Assembly: GCA_900547755.1 (NCBI GenBank)
Contig: URIC01000045.1
Location: 1 to 19,444 of the forward strand
DNA: 19,444 nt
Direction of reading: 5' to 3'
From: an uncultured Bacteroidales bacterium
GTDB lineage: Bacteria; Bacteroidota; Bacteroidia; Bacteroidales; Muribaculaceae
A program made the position numbers and the translations under genes. The notes under the pieces were generated by a model, which saw only the letters and a list, made by a program, of their open reading frames with translations, did not search any database and was not told the DNA's origin. Positions 7,931 through 15,932 of this stretch are shown one piece after another. Every line of letters begins with the position of its first letter. The stretch's first letter is position 1.

Positions 7931-8914
7931 TTATTTCAGGTCCTCGGCGGAGAAAAGCGATTTCACGAACTCGTCACGGCGGAAAAGCTGGAGGTCTTCC
8001 ATGCCTTCGCCTATGCCTATATATTTCACTGGAATCTTGAACTGGTCGGAAATGCCGATTACCACACCACCCTTGGCCGAGCCGTCAAGTTTGGTGACGG
8101 CCAATTGGTTCACCTCGGTGGCGGCCACAAACTGACGTGCCTGCTCAAAGGCGTTCTGGCCTGTAGAACCGTCCAGAACAAGAAGCACCTCCTGAGGAGC
8201 GTCAGGCACTATGCGTTTCATCACGTTCTTGATTTTGGTAAGCTCGTTCATCAGACCCACCTTATTGTGAAGACGTCCGGCCGTGTCGATTATCACCACA
8301 TCTGCGCCTTCGGCCTTGGCATGCGCCAGGGTGTCGTAAGCCACGGCGGCGGGGTCACTGCCCATTTTCTGCTTGACGATAGGCACGCCCACACGTTCAG
8401 CCCAGATGTCAAGCTGCTCCACGGCGGCGGCACGGAACGTATCGGCCGCTCCGAGCACTACCTTGTATCCGGCTTTCTTGAACTGATAGGCCAGTTTGCC
8501 GATAGTGGTGGTCTTGCCGACGCCGTTCACCCCCACTACCATTATCACGTAGGGGTCTCCGGGAACCTGAGTGGCGGAAACGCGGAAATCGTCATCCACG
8601 GATTCCCCTTCCTTGTTCTCGGCCAACAATGCTTCTATCTCTTCACAGAGGAGCCTGTTAAGCTCCGCCGAATTTACATATTTATCGCGGGCTACACGTT
8701 CTTCTATCCGCTTGATAATCTTGACTGTAGTGTCCACACCCACATCGCTGGTAACGAAGACCTCCTCAAGCCGGTCGAGCACGTCGTCGTCCACCTTGCT
8801 TTTGCCAGCTACGGCACGGGTAATCTTACTCCACATTCCCTCCTTGGTCTTCTGCAGACCGGAGTCGAGTTTTTCCTTCTTTTCTCGCGAAAATAGCTTC
8901 TTAAATAATCCCAT
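7931..8914 (-). CDS. ftsY: Signal recognition particle receptor FtsY
   Basis: The 327-residue SRP-type GTPase receives ribosome-SRP complexes at the inner membrane. It has a short basic amphipathic N-terminus (MGLFKKLFSREKKEKL) that could bind the membrane, and lacks the long acidic A domain of E. coli FtsY, as is common outside enterobacteria. The N domain spans about 20-105. The G domain has the P-loop GVNGVGKTT (128-136), DTFRAAAVEQL (158-168), DTAGR (210-214), TKLDGSAKGG (274-283) and the closing GIGEG (300-304). FtsY is preferred over Ffh because no methionine-rich M domain follows. It is the first gene after a clear promoter and is followed by rimO after 3 nt. Confidence 0.96.
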   Translation of the reverse strand: MGLFKKLFSREKKEKLDSGLQKTKEGMWSKITRAVAGKSKVDDDVLDRLEEVFVTSDVGVDTTVKIIKRIEERVARDKYVNSAELNRLLCEEIEALLAENKEGESVDDDFRVSATQVPGDPYVIMVVGVNGVGKTTTIGKLAYQFKKAGYKVVLGAADTFRAAAVEQLDIWAERVGVPIVKQKMGSDPAAVAYDTLAHAKAEGADVVIIDTAGRLHNKVGLMNELTKIKNVMKRIVPDAPQEVLLVLDGSTGQNAFEQARQFVAATEVNQLAVTKLDGSAKGGVVIGISDQFKIPVKYIGIGEGMEDLQLFRRDEFVKSLFSAEDLK

Positions 8915-8936
8915 ATTATGTTCTTGAAATCAAGGG

Positions 8937-8968
8937 CAAAGTTAACAATTATTTGTTATAAAAGCAAA
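8937..8968 (-). promoter_or_regulatory. Bacteroidota-type promoter for the ftsY-rimO-menF-M13 operon
   Basis: Read on the minus strand, the -7 element TAACTTTG occupies 8944-8937 and matches TAnnTTTG exactly. A TTTG at 8968-8965 lies 20 nt upstream, close to the usual spacing of the primary sigma factor of this phylum. Transcription would begin around 8930, giving a leader of about 15-17 nt before the ftsY ATG at 8914. Confidence 0.75.
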
Positions 8969-8991
8969 TCCCGAAGTGGGAGGTTTTCAAA

Positions 8992-9942
8992 TCACACGAA
9001 TCGGCTCAAAATGTGTGCTGTCTTAAATATGAGACGGTATCGGAGTTTCACCTTCCTCAACCCCATTATATGGGCGTTCACCTCCTGGAATGTATCCCGC
9101 CATGAGCGCAGCCTGCGAATAGGATGACGCCTCAGCTCCGCCGGATTACGCAGCCACTTGACTTTGGCAATGAATTTCAGGTAAGTAAGGAACTGTCTGT
9201 TGCGGCCGGCAAGTCCCCTGCGAGACAGCCAATCCTCAAGGGAAGCGGCCACGGCTATGTGCTGGTGCAGAATCTTGTCCGGGTCCGAGCCGGTGAGAGA
9301 ACCCTCGTTTTCCTGCACATAGTGGTAAAAGGCATCGGACAAGACCACCGTTTCAGCACCTATAGCCAGCATCCGGCTGACAGCTCCCAGGTCCTCCCAG
9401 CAGTTCTGACCCGGTATAAAGGGTGTCACAGAGCGCAACAAGCGGGTCCGCATAAGTTTGTTGGTGAGCAAAAAATGCAGGGAATCTATCCGCACCTCAT
9501 CCAGAGACAGTCGCTCCCCTCGCTTAAACGACTTGGGGACCTGACGGCCTTCATATTCGTAGACTACACCGGCCGCCACAATATCCGCCCGGCCTCCGTC
9601 AGTGGCTTTCACGTATTCGTCTATGGCCTGCGGATCAATAAAATCATCGGCATCCACTGCTGTGATATACTCCCCTTCAGCCTCACTTAAAGCAAGGTCC
9701 CGCGCCGCTGCCACCCCCTTATTAACGGCATGAGTCAATATCCTGATTCTTAGATTTAAATCCTTATTTTCCTCAATATATGCTTTAATCATATCCGCAC
9801 CTCCGTCAGTGGAAGCATCGTCCACTAAAATAATTTCGAGCGGACGGTAAGAAAGCGCCAAGACAGAGTTCAGGCACCTTTGCAGAGTGCCTGCGGCATT
9901 ATGGAAGGGAATCATTACCGAGACAAGGGGTCTGTAGTCCAT
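8992..9942 (-). CDS. Family 2 glycosyltransferase
   Basis: With the ATG at 9942 the product is 316 residues and begins MDYRPLVSVMIPFHN, the classic start of a GT2 enzyme. An upstream in-frame ATG at 9990 would add 16 residues without resemblance to the family. The GT-A fold is shown by DDAST (41-45), NKGVAAARD (74-82) and the metal-binding DADD (97-100), followed by DPQAIDEYV. The C-terminal third is basic (for example ELRRHPIRRLRSWRDTF) with no obvious transmembrane helix, so it is probably cytoplasmic or peripheral. It likely transfers a sugar from a nucleotide donor to a surface glycan, but donor and acceptor cannot be read. It stands alone, divergent from nadE, with no promoter match I could find. 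The initiating sugar transferase 3 kb away may be functionally related. Confidence 0.85.
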   Translation of the reverse strand: MDYRPLVSVMIPFHNAAGTLQRCLNSVLALSYRPLEIILVDDASTDGGADMIKAYIEENKDLNLRIRILTHAVNKGVAAARDLALSEAEGEYITAVDADDFIDPQAIDEYVKATDGGRADIVAAGVVYEYEGRQVPKSFKRGERLSLDEVRIDSLHFLLTNKLMRTRLLRSVTPFIPGQNCWEDLGAVSRMLAIGAETVVLSDAFYHYVQENEGSLTGSDPDKILHQHIAVAASLEDWLSRRGLAGRNRQFLTYLKFIAKVKWLRNPAELRRHPIRRLRSWRDTFQEVNAHIMGLRKVKLRYRLIFKTAHILSRFV

Positions 9943-10024
9943 GTTTAAGAGGCTGTTTAACGATACACGTAATATCGGGTCTATCTGCATAACGGCAGGG
10001 AGGGGGCGTTAATTGCATAATTAT

Positions 10025-10055
10025 TTTGGCACGTGGCACGAATTTGTTAATTTTG
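10025..10055 (+). promoter_or_regulatory. nadE: Bacteroidota-type promoter for nadE
   Basis: TTTG at 10025-10028 is followed after exactly 19 nt by TAATTTTG at 10048-10055, a full match to the TTTG-N19-TAnnTTTG pattern. Transcription should begin near 10061, leaving a leader of about 12 nt before the nadE ATG at 10073. The spacer contains the repeat GGCACGTGGCACG (10028-10040), described under findings. Confidence 0.8.
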
Positions 10056-10072
10056 TGGAAAAATAGACAAAC

Positions 10073-12022
10073 ATGAACCGATACGGATACATACGTGTGG
10101 GTGCCGCGGTGCCCCATGTCTCGATAGCCGACACAGAGACCAACACAAAACGCATCATAGCCTTGGCCGAGAAAGCCAACGAACAGGGTGTAAAGCTATT
10201 GGTCTTCCCCGAACTCTGCATCACCGCCTACACGTGTGCGGACCTGTTCATGCAGCAGGAGTTGCAGCAGAAAGCGCTGGAAGGGCTTAAGCAGGTGGCG
10301 CTTGCCAGCGCCTCATGGCCTGATATGGCTGTGGCCGTGGGACTCCCTGTCAGATATGGCAACGCTCTCTTCAATTGTGCCGCGATAGTCTCCGGGGGGA
10401 AAACAAACGGCATTGTACCCAAGACCTGCATACCCAACTATTCCGAGTTCTACGAGAAACGCTGGTTCACATCCGCGGCTTCTCTGAGAAGCGGACTGAC
10501 AGTAAATATCAATGGCCATGAAGTTCCCTTCGGCACTGACCTGCTCTTTGACATAGACGGCGTACTGACAGGTGTGGAGATATGCGAAGACCTATGGGCG
10601 CCGTTACCTCCATCCACATTCGCATGTCTGGGCGGCGCCAAGCTGATAGCCAACCTCTCCGCCTCCAATGAGCTGGCCGCGAAACACGACTACCTGCAAA
10701 GCCTTATCAGCTCACGTTCCGCCTCATTAATTGCAGGATATGTCTACGCCTCCGCAGGGGTGGGCGAATCCACGACAGATGTGGTGTACGCCGGCAATGC
10801 CATAGTTTCCGAGAACGGAACACAGATGACCCATGCGCAGCGTTTTACTGCCGAAGAGATGCTTGAATATGCGGATGTGGACGCAGAATCCCTGGAACAT
10901 GACCGTATGCTCCATGTAAGCTATGCGGACAACGCAACCACAGCACCGATTCCAAATTACCGTATAGTCCGCACATCCGCCCGGACAGGTGCGGATGAGG
11001 ACCTGCGCCTCAAGCGCCATATCACCACCGACCCATTCGTGCCCGCCAATCCCTACAGACGTAAAAAGCGTTGCGAGGAAATAATCGACATCCAGGCCGA
11101 AGGACTGATGCAGCGTCTGCGGGCCACCGGCATGAAGTCCATTACAGTGGGGGTGTCCGGCGGTCTGGATTCCACACTCGCAATCCTCGTGGCCGCCACG
11201 GCCTTCAAGCGTCTCGGGCTGCCGTCCGCCAACATAATCGGAGTGACTATGCCTGGCTTCGGCACCACCGGCCGCACATACGACAACGCTGTGGAACTGA
11301 TTGAACTCTTGGGCGCCACGTTTCTGGAAATCAGCATAAAAAATGCCGTCACGCTCCATTTCGAGGACATAGGTCACGACATATCGGTCCACGACCTCAC
11401 CTATGAGAACTCACAGGCCCGCGAGCGCACTCAGATACTCATGGATGTCTCCGGACAACACCACGGAATGGTACTCGGAACAGGTGACTTGAGCGAACTC
11501 GCCCTGGGCTGGTGTACATACAACGGAGACCACATGTCAATGTACGGAGTCAATACATCGGTACCCAAAACACTTGTGCGTCACCTCGTAGCCTGGTTTG
11601 CCGAGACTGCCGACGACAAAGAGTTGGCCCGGGTGCTTCGCGACATAATCGACACACCGGTAAGTCCGGAACTCATACCCGCCACTGCCGACGGCCAGAT
11701 AAGTCAAAGAACCGAAGACCTGGTAGGTCCTTATTCTCTACACGACTTTTTCCTCTACAACACACTACGCCGTGGCTTCCGTCCGCGCAAGGTGTATATG
11801 CTCGCCTGTATAGCTTTCAGCGGCACTTATACGCCAGCGTTCATAAAGCATTGGCTAAAAGAGTTCTATCGCCGCTTCTTCACGCAACAATTCAAACGTT
11901 CATGTATGCCGGACGGTCCTAAAGTAGGGTCTATCTGCCTCTCTCCGCGAGGCGACTGGCGAATGCCCTCCGACGCCTCTCCGGCACTGTGGCTCAAAGA
12001 ATGTGACGAACTTCCCGAATGA
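10073..12022 (+). CDS. nadE: Glutamine-dependent NAD+ synthetase
   Basis: The 649-residue enzyme makes NAD+ from deamido-NAD+, ATP and glutamine in the cytoplasm. The N-terminal nitrilase-type glutaminase domain (about 1-290) has the complete triad: E47 in FPELC, K117 in IVPKTCIPNY and C171 in VEICEDLW. The C-terminal synthetase domain carries the ATP-binding SGGLDS (362-367), then MPGFGTTGRTYDNA and GTGDLSELALGWCTYNGDHM. Length matches the two-domain bacterial form, so ammonia is made internally and channelled. The start is supported by a promoter 18-48 nt upstream and by family-typical residues beginning at once. It is divergent from the glycosyltransferase gene; the next gene has its own promoter element. 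Confidence 0.95.
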   Translation: MNRYGYIRVGAAVPHVSIADTETNTKRIIALAEKANEQGVKLLVFPELCITAYTCADLFMQQELQQKALEGLKQVALASASWPDMAVAVGLPVRYGNALFNCAAIVSGGKTNGIVPKTCIPNYSEFYEKRWFTSAASLRSGLTVNINGHEVPFGTDLLFDIDGVLTGVEICEDLWAPLPPSTFACLGGAKLIANLSASNELAAKHDYLQSLISSRSASLIAGYVYASAGVGESTTDVVYAGNAIVSENGTQMTHAQRFTAEEMLEYADVDAESLEHDRMLHVSYADNATTAPIPNYRIVRTSARTGADEDLRLKRHITTDPFVPANPYRRKKRCEEIIDIQAEGLMQRLRATGMKSITVGVSGGLDSTLAILVAATAFKRLGLPSANIIGVTMPGFGTTGRTYDNAVELIELLGATFLEISIKNAVTLHFEDIGHDISVHDLTYENSQARERTQILMDVSGQHHGMVLGTGDLSELALGWCTYNGDHMSMYGVNTSVPKTLVRHLVAWFAETADDKELARVLRDIIDTPVSPELIPATADGQISQRTEDLVGPYSLHDFFLYNTLRRGFRPRKVYMLACIAFSGTYTPAFIKHWLKEFYRRFFTQQFKRSCMPDGPKVGSICLSPRGDWRMPSDASPALWLKECDELPE

Positions 12023-12059
12023 AACAGCCGGAGTATGGTTCAAATCCCGATTTTATTTG

Positions 12060-12067
12060 TATATTTG
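12060..12067 (+). promoter_or_regulatory. -7 promoter element just before tsaC
   Basis: TATATTTG is a full match to TAnnTTTG and ends 7 nt before the tsaC ATG at 12075. A good TTTG at the expected distance is missing; only TGGTT (12036-12040) lies roughly there. If used, transcription would start within a few bases of the start codon. It lies 38 nt after the nadE stop, so it may supplement read-through from nadE. Confidence 0.5.
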
Positions 12068-12074
12068 CAGCAAA

Positions 12075-12671
12075 ATGAAAAACAAGGATAATAATATAAC
12101 AGACCCATACCGCGAGGATGTGCGCCGGGCTGCCGAGACTTTGCGCCACGGCGGAGTGATACTCTACCCTACCGACACCGTATGGGGACTGGGATGCGAC
12201 GCCACCGACGCCGAAGCCGTAGCTAAGATATACGCCATAAAGCGACGCTCTGAAAGCAAATCCATGCTTACGCTGATGCGCGACGAGGCACAGGTGGAGC
12301 GGTATGTGTATGACCCCGAAGAAATCACATTCCAGCTGATGCGGGAAGCCGTAGACCCTGTCACTGTAATATTTGACGGAGCCGTAGGCCTGGCGCACAA
12401 TCTGATAGCCGAAGATGGCTCAGTGGGTATCCGTATCCCCAAGGATAAGTTCTGTCAGGATTTGCTGCGGTCTTTCCCGAAGCCCATCGTCTCCACATCG
12501 GCAAATGTAAGCAGCGCCCCCTCCCCCGCATTCTTCCACGAAATCGCTCCCGAAATAGTAGACAAGGCCGATTATGTCGCAGATTACCGGCGCGAAGACG
12601 ACACTCCTCGCAAGCCCTCCTCCATAATCAAAATCTCAAAAGGCGGAGTATTCAGAATATTGCGGAAATAA
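12075..12671 (+). CDS. tsaC: L-threonylcarbamoyladenylate synthase (Sua5/YciO/YrdC family)
   Basis: The enzyme makes threonylcarbamoyl-AMP from threonine, bicarbonate and ATP, the first step of the t6A37 modification of tRNAs that read ANN codons. With the ATG at 12075 it is 198 residues, the single-domain TsaC size without the Sua5 extension. Seen motifs are YPTDTVWGLGCDA (31-43), KIYAIKRRSESK (51-62), the later VGIRIPKD and STSANVSS. An in-frame ATG at 12003 would add 24 residues overlapping the nadE end and the promoter element, and is less likely. The related YciO branch, of uncertain function, cannot be fully excluded. It is the first gene of a tight seven-gene plus-strand run; the next gene starts 12 nt after its stop. 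Confidence 0.88.
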   Translation: MKNKDNNITDPYREDVRRAAETLRHGGVILYPTDTVWGLGCDATDAEAVAKIYAIKRRSESKSMLTLMRDEAQVERYVYDPEEITFQLMREAVDPVTVIFDGAVGLAHNLIAEDGSVGIRIPKDKFCQDLLRSFPKPIVSTSANVSSAPSPAFFHEIAPEIVDKADYVADYRREDDTPRKPSSIIKISKGGVFRILRK

Positions 12672-12683
12672 GCACACAGACAA

Positions 12684-14099
12684 ATGATAAGCAAGGCAGG
12701 GCAAAGATTAAAATATGTAGCAGTCGATTTGGTCACCTCCAACATCGCCATACTGCTGTTTGACATTCTGCGCTTCTACAGCCTTCCCTCCGAGAACATA
12801 GGCTTCGTCTCCCTTGGAGTCTTCCTCACTTCCCGAGTATTGCTGGTGGAGCAAATAGTGCTGCCCATACTCATGACAGGCATTTTCGCCCTGTCCGGGT
12901 ATTACAACGAGCCCCTGCAACGTTCCCGTATTCAGGAATTTTTCACCACAGCGCTCACGCAGATAGCCAACACACTGCTCATATACTTCGCGCTGCTCAC
13001 CAACCAGGCCACCTCTGTGCGTGCCACAAATATAATCCTGCTGCTCACCCTCTACGTCATATTGACAGCACTATGCTATACAGGGCGCTGGATAGTGACA
13101 GGAGCCATGTTTTCCCGCTTCCGCAACGGCAAAGAGCAATATAACGTCATGGTAGCCGGGTCTCCGGAAACAGCTCCCGACATTGCCTCCAAAATCAAGA
13201 AAAACAGCGTTCACACCGGCCAGAACTTCGCCGGATATGTTTGCATGGAGGGAAATCCCGAGGACTTCCCGAAGGGAGAAAAAGTCTACACCCCCGAGGA
13301 GCTTCTTGCTCCTGACAGCCAAGCGAACCCGCAGGAAATAGTGCTGTGCGGCACCCGACACGAGGAAGAGACACTGCACCGCATACACCTGCTTATCCCC
13401 CTGGAAATCCCGCTGAAAATCACTCCGGACTCCGTGTCCGCGCTAAACAGCAACATACGCCTGCAAAGCATCTACGAAGAGCCGTATATCGACGCCTCGT
13501 CGGCCAATGTCAGCGAATTTACAAAAAACGCCAAGCGTCTATTGGACATATCCGTATCTGCCTTGGCACTGGTTCTTCTGGCCCTCCCTATGGCTGCTAT
13601 AGCGTTTATGGTGAAACGCAGCTCCCCGGGACCGGCTTTCTTTTCCCAAGAGCGCATAGGCTACCGGCGCCGTCCCTTCAGGATTTACAAATTCCGCACA
13701 ATGCGCACCGATGCAGAGGCCGACGGTCCCCGCCTGTCCTGTGAGAATGACCCGCGTGTCACCCCTCTCGGCGCCGTGCTGCGCAAATACCGCATAGACG
13801 AACTGCCGCAGTTCTGGAATGTGCTGCGCGGCGATATGTCGCTGGTGGGTCCCCGTCCGGAGAGACGCTTCTTCATACGCCAGATAATGGAGCGCGAGCC
13901 ATCCTACACCTTGGTTCACCTTGTGCGCCCCGGCATCACTTCCTGGGGAATGGTCAAATACGGATACGCCTCCCATGTGGACGAGATGGTAAGGCGTCTG
14001 CGCTATGACCTCATTTATATTTCAAACATGTCTGTCTCCGTAGACATCAAGATACTTATCTATACCCTCAAGACCGTATTCAAAGGCCGAGGACTTTAA
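12684..14099 (+). CDS. Initiating sugar-phosphate transferase (polyprenyl glycosylphosphotransferase, WcaJ-like)
   Basis: The 471-residue inner-membrane protein should transfer a sugar-1-phosphate to undecaprenyl phosphate, the first step of building a surface polysaccharide or glycan. Four hydrophobic segments occupy about 11-35, 42-72, 88-106 and 114-138. A soluble region (about 150-275) with a Rossmann-like start VMVAGS follows, then a hydrophobic hairpin (286-310). The catalytic domain has QERIGY (322-327), KFRTM (336-340), DELPQFWNVLRGDMSLVGPRPE (D372 and E373 are the probable catalytic pair) and VRPGITSWGMVKYG. This is the long PglC/WcaJ-type architecture. The sugar cannot be predicted. 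No other polysaccharide genes flank it, and it lies between tsaC (12 nt) and the ClC gene (9 nt), an unusual setting. Confidence 0.9.
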   Translation: MISKAGQRLKYVAVDLVTSNIAILLFDILRFYSLPSENIGFVSLGVFLTSRVLLVEQIVLPILMTGIFALSGYYNEPLQRSRIQEFFTTALTQIANTLLIYFALLTNQATSVRATNIILLLTLYVILTALCYTGRWIVTGAMFSRFRNGKEQYNVMVAGSPETAPDIASKIKKNSVHTGQNFAGYVCMEGNPEDFPKGEKVYTPEELLAPDSQANPQEIVLCGTRHEEETLHRIHLLIPLEIPLKITPDSVSALNSNIRLQSIYEEPYIDASSANVSEFTKNAKRLLDISVSALALVLLALPMAAIAFMVKRSSPGPAFFSQERIGYRRRPFRIYKFRTMRTDAEADGPRLSCENDPRVTPLGAVLRKYRIDELPQFWNVLRGDMSLVGPRPERRFFIRQIMEREPSYTLVHLVRPGITSWGMVKYGYASHVDEMVRRLRYDLIYISNMSVSVDIKILIYTLKTVFKGRGL

Positions 14100-14108
14100 G
14101 AACACCAC

Positions 14109-15908
14109 ATGGCATACAAGGAACATTCAGGCAAATGGCACACCAGATGGCTGGCAGTGGTAGACTGGCGGGAGAAGCATATAAGCGAGAAGAGCTTCCT
14201 CATCATTCTGGCATTGCTTGTCGGCGTAACGTGCGGCTTCGCGGCCCTGCTTCTAAAATTCCTGATACACTCCATATCCGGCACCCTGACGGCCCACCTG
14301 AGCCTGACCTCGGCCAACTGGCCCTACCTGGTGCTGCCTATGATCGGCATAATAATCGTCACCCTGTATGTCCGGTATCTGGTTAAAGACAATATCTCTC
14401 ACGGAGTGACCAAAGTGCTGTATGCCATATCGCAACGCAAGTCGCGGCTAAAGCGCCACAACATGTACACCTCCATAATCGCCTCGTCCGTGACCATAGG
14501 CTTCGGCGGTTCTGTGGGAGCCGAGGGTCCGATAGTGTACACAGGCGCGGCCATAGGCTCCAACATAGGCCAGGCGTTCCGTATGTCGCCACGTGTCCTC
14601 ATGCTCCTTGTGGGATGCGGCGCGGCAGCAGGTATAGCCGGCATATTCCGTGCCCCTATCGCAGGTATGCTTTTCACCCTCGAGGTTCTGATGCTTGACC
14701 TTACGGGCACCACTGTCATGCCGCTGCTGTTCTCATCCATCTCCGCCGCCACGGTGGCATACATCTTCGAGGGGTATTCGGCCGAGTTTTTCTTCTCTCA
14801 GAGCGAAGACTTCCTGACCAGCAAAATACCTTATGTAGTCTTGCTCGGCATATTCACCGGATTCATCTCTCTGTACTTCACAAAGGTTATAGGCATGATG
14901 GAGAATATGTTCGGCCGCATAAAAAACCGTCCGTACAAGATAGGGCTCGGAGGCGTAATCCTCGCCGTGCTCATATTCCTTTTCCCCCCGCTCTATGGCG
15001 AGGGCTATGTAGCCATCAACTATCTGCTGGACGGCAACAGCGCGGCCATTGTGGACGGTTCCTTCTTCTATGTGGACCGAGACAGCATTTGGTTCATAGC
15101 CGTCTATATAGGCTGCATAGTCCTATGCAAGGCTTTCGCCACCTCCGCCACCAACGGCGCCGGAGGCGTGGGCGGTACATTCGCGCCCTCGCTATATGTG
15201 GGCGCCATGGCCGGATTCCTGTTCGCTTATGTACTCAATCACCTGGACCTCGGCATAGAAATCTCCAACAAGAATTTCACCCTTATGGGCATGGCCGGAG
15301 TGATGAGCGGAGTCATGCACGCGCCGCTTATGGCCATCTTCCTCACTGCCGAGATGACCGGAGGCTATGACCTCTTCCTGCCGCTGCTGATTGTGTCCGC
15401 GCTGGCCTACGGCACTGTGGTTGTCTTTGACCCGTACAGCATCTATACCCGCCGTCTGGCCAAACGCGGCGAACTGCTCACCCACCACAAGGACAAGGCT
15501 GTACTCACACTCCTGAAAGTGGACAATGTGATAGAGACAGACTTCAAATCAGTGACTCCGGACATGAGTCTGAAAGGGATGGTGGACGTGATAGCCACTT
15601 CGTCACGCAACCTCTTCCCGGTGGTGGACAGCGAGGGAAAACTCAAGGGAGTCGTACTCCTTGACGACATCCGCAACATTATGTTCCGGCCGGACCTCTA
15701 CAATAAGATGCACGTGCAGAAATTCATGTCAATGCCACCGGCCAGAATAGACATAAACGACCCCATGGACAAGGTGATGAAGACCTTTGACCGCACAAAT
15801 GCGTGGAACCTTCCCGTCACGGACAATGGCAAGTATGTGGGCTTTGTCTCCAAGTCCAAGATATTCAATTCCTACCGGCGTGTGCTCCGCCACTATGTGG
15901 ATGACTGA
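14109..15908 (+). CDS. ClC family chloride channel/transporter with C-terminal CBS pair
   Basis: The 599-residue protein has a ClC membrane core (about 30-455) and a cytoplasmic pair of CBS domains (about 472-590). The gating glutamate is present as E139 in GSVGAEGPIVYTG, and the third filter motif is GGTFAPSL (355-362). The first filter motif reads SHGVT (97-101) instead of the canonical GSGIP. At the internal proton-glutamate position the sequence is LEVLML (191-196), placing Val193 where E. coli ClC has Glu203. Canonical antiporters swap two Cl- for one H+; the Val here resembles channel-type members, so transport mode is open. CBS domains often bind adenine nucleotides. It starts 9 nt after the sugar transferase stop, and fmt follows after 24 nt. 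Confidence 0.92.
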   Translation: MAYKEHSGKWHTRWLAVVDWREKHISEKSFLIILALLVGVTCGFAALLLKFLIHSISGTLTAHLSLTSANWPYLVLPMIGIIIVTLYVRYLVKDNISHGVTKVLYAISQRKSRLKRHNMYTSIIASSVTIGFGGSVGAEGPIVYTGAAIGSNIGQAFRMSPRVLMLLVGCGAAAGIAGIFRAPIAGMLFTLEVLMLDLTGTTVMPLLFSSISAATVAYIFEGYSAEFFFSQSEDFLTSKIPYVVLLGIFTGFISLYFTKVIGMMENMFGRIKNRPYKIGLGGVILAVLIFLFPPLYGEGYVAINYLLDGNSAAIVDGSFFYVDRDSIWFIAVYIGCIVLCKAFATSATNGAGGVGGTFAPSLYVGAMAGFLFAYVLNHLDLGIEISNKNFTLMGMAGVMSGVMHAPLMAIFLTAEMTGGYDLFLPLLIVSALAYGTVVVFDPYSIYTRRLAKRGELLTHHKDKAVLTLLKVDNVIETDFKSVTPDMSLKGMVDVIATSSRNLFPVVDSEGKLKGVVLLDDIRNIMFRPDLYNKMHVQKFMSMPPARIDINDPMDKVMKTFDRTNAWNLPVTDNGKYVGFVSKSKIFNSYRRVLRHYVDD

Positions 15909-15932
15909 CGCCGCCCCCTAAAACCGAATAAA

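Noticed and set aside
7700..8896. A 398-codon plus-strand open frame opposite ftsY and the start of rimO.
   Set aside because: It is in antisense register with ftsY and spans two well-supported genes. It has no family signature and no start context.
8969..8981. A small hairpin TCCC-GAAGT-GGGA after the glycosyltransferase stop, considered as a terminator.
   Set aside because: The stem is only 4 bp and it abuts the -33 element of the ftsY promoter, so it is too weak to call.
9943..9990. Longer start for the glycosyltransferase at 9990.
   Set aside because: The extra 16 residues do not resemble GT2 N-termini, whereas MDYRPLVSVMIPF from 9942 is typical.
10727..11392. A 221-codon minus-strand open frame inside nadE.
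   Set aside because: It is a shadow of the nadE coding sequence without recognisable motifs.
12003..12074. Longer start for tsaC at 12003.
   Set aside because: It would overlap the nadE end and translate through the -7 promoter element. The added residues are not family-like.
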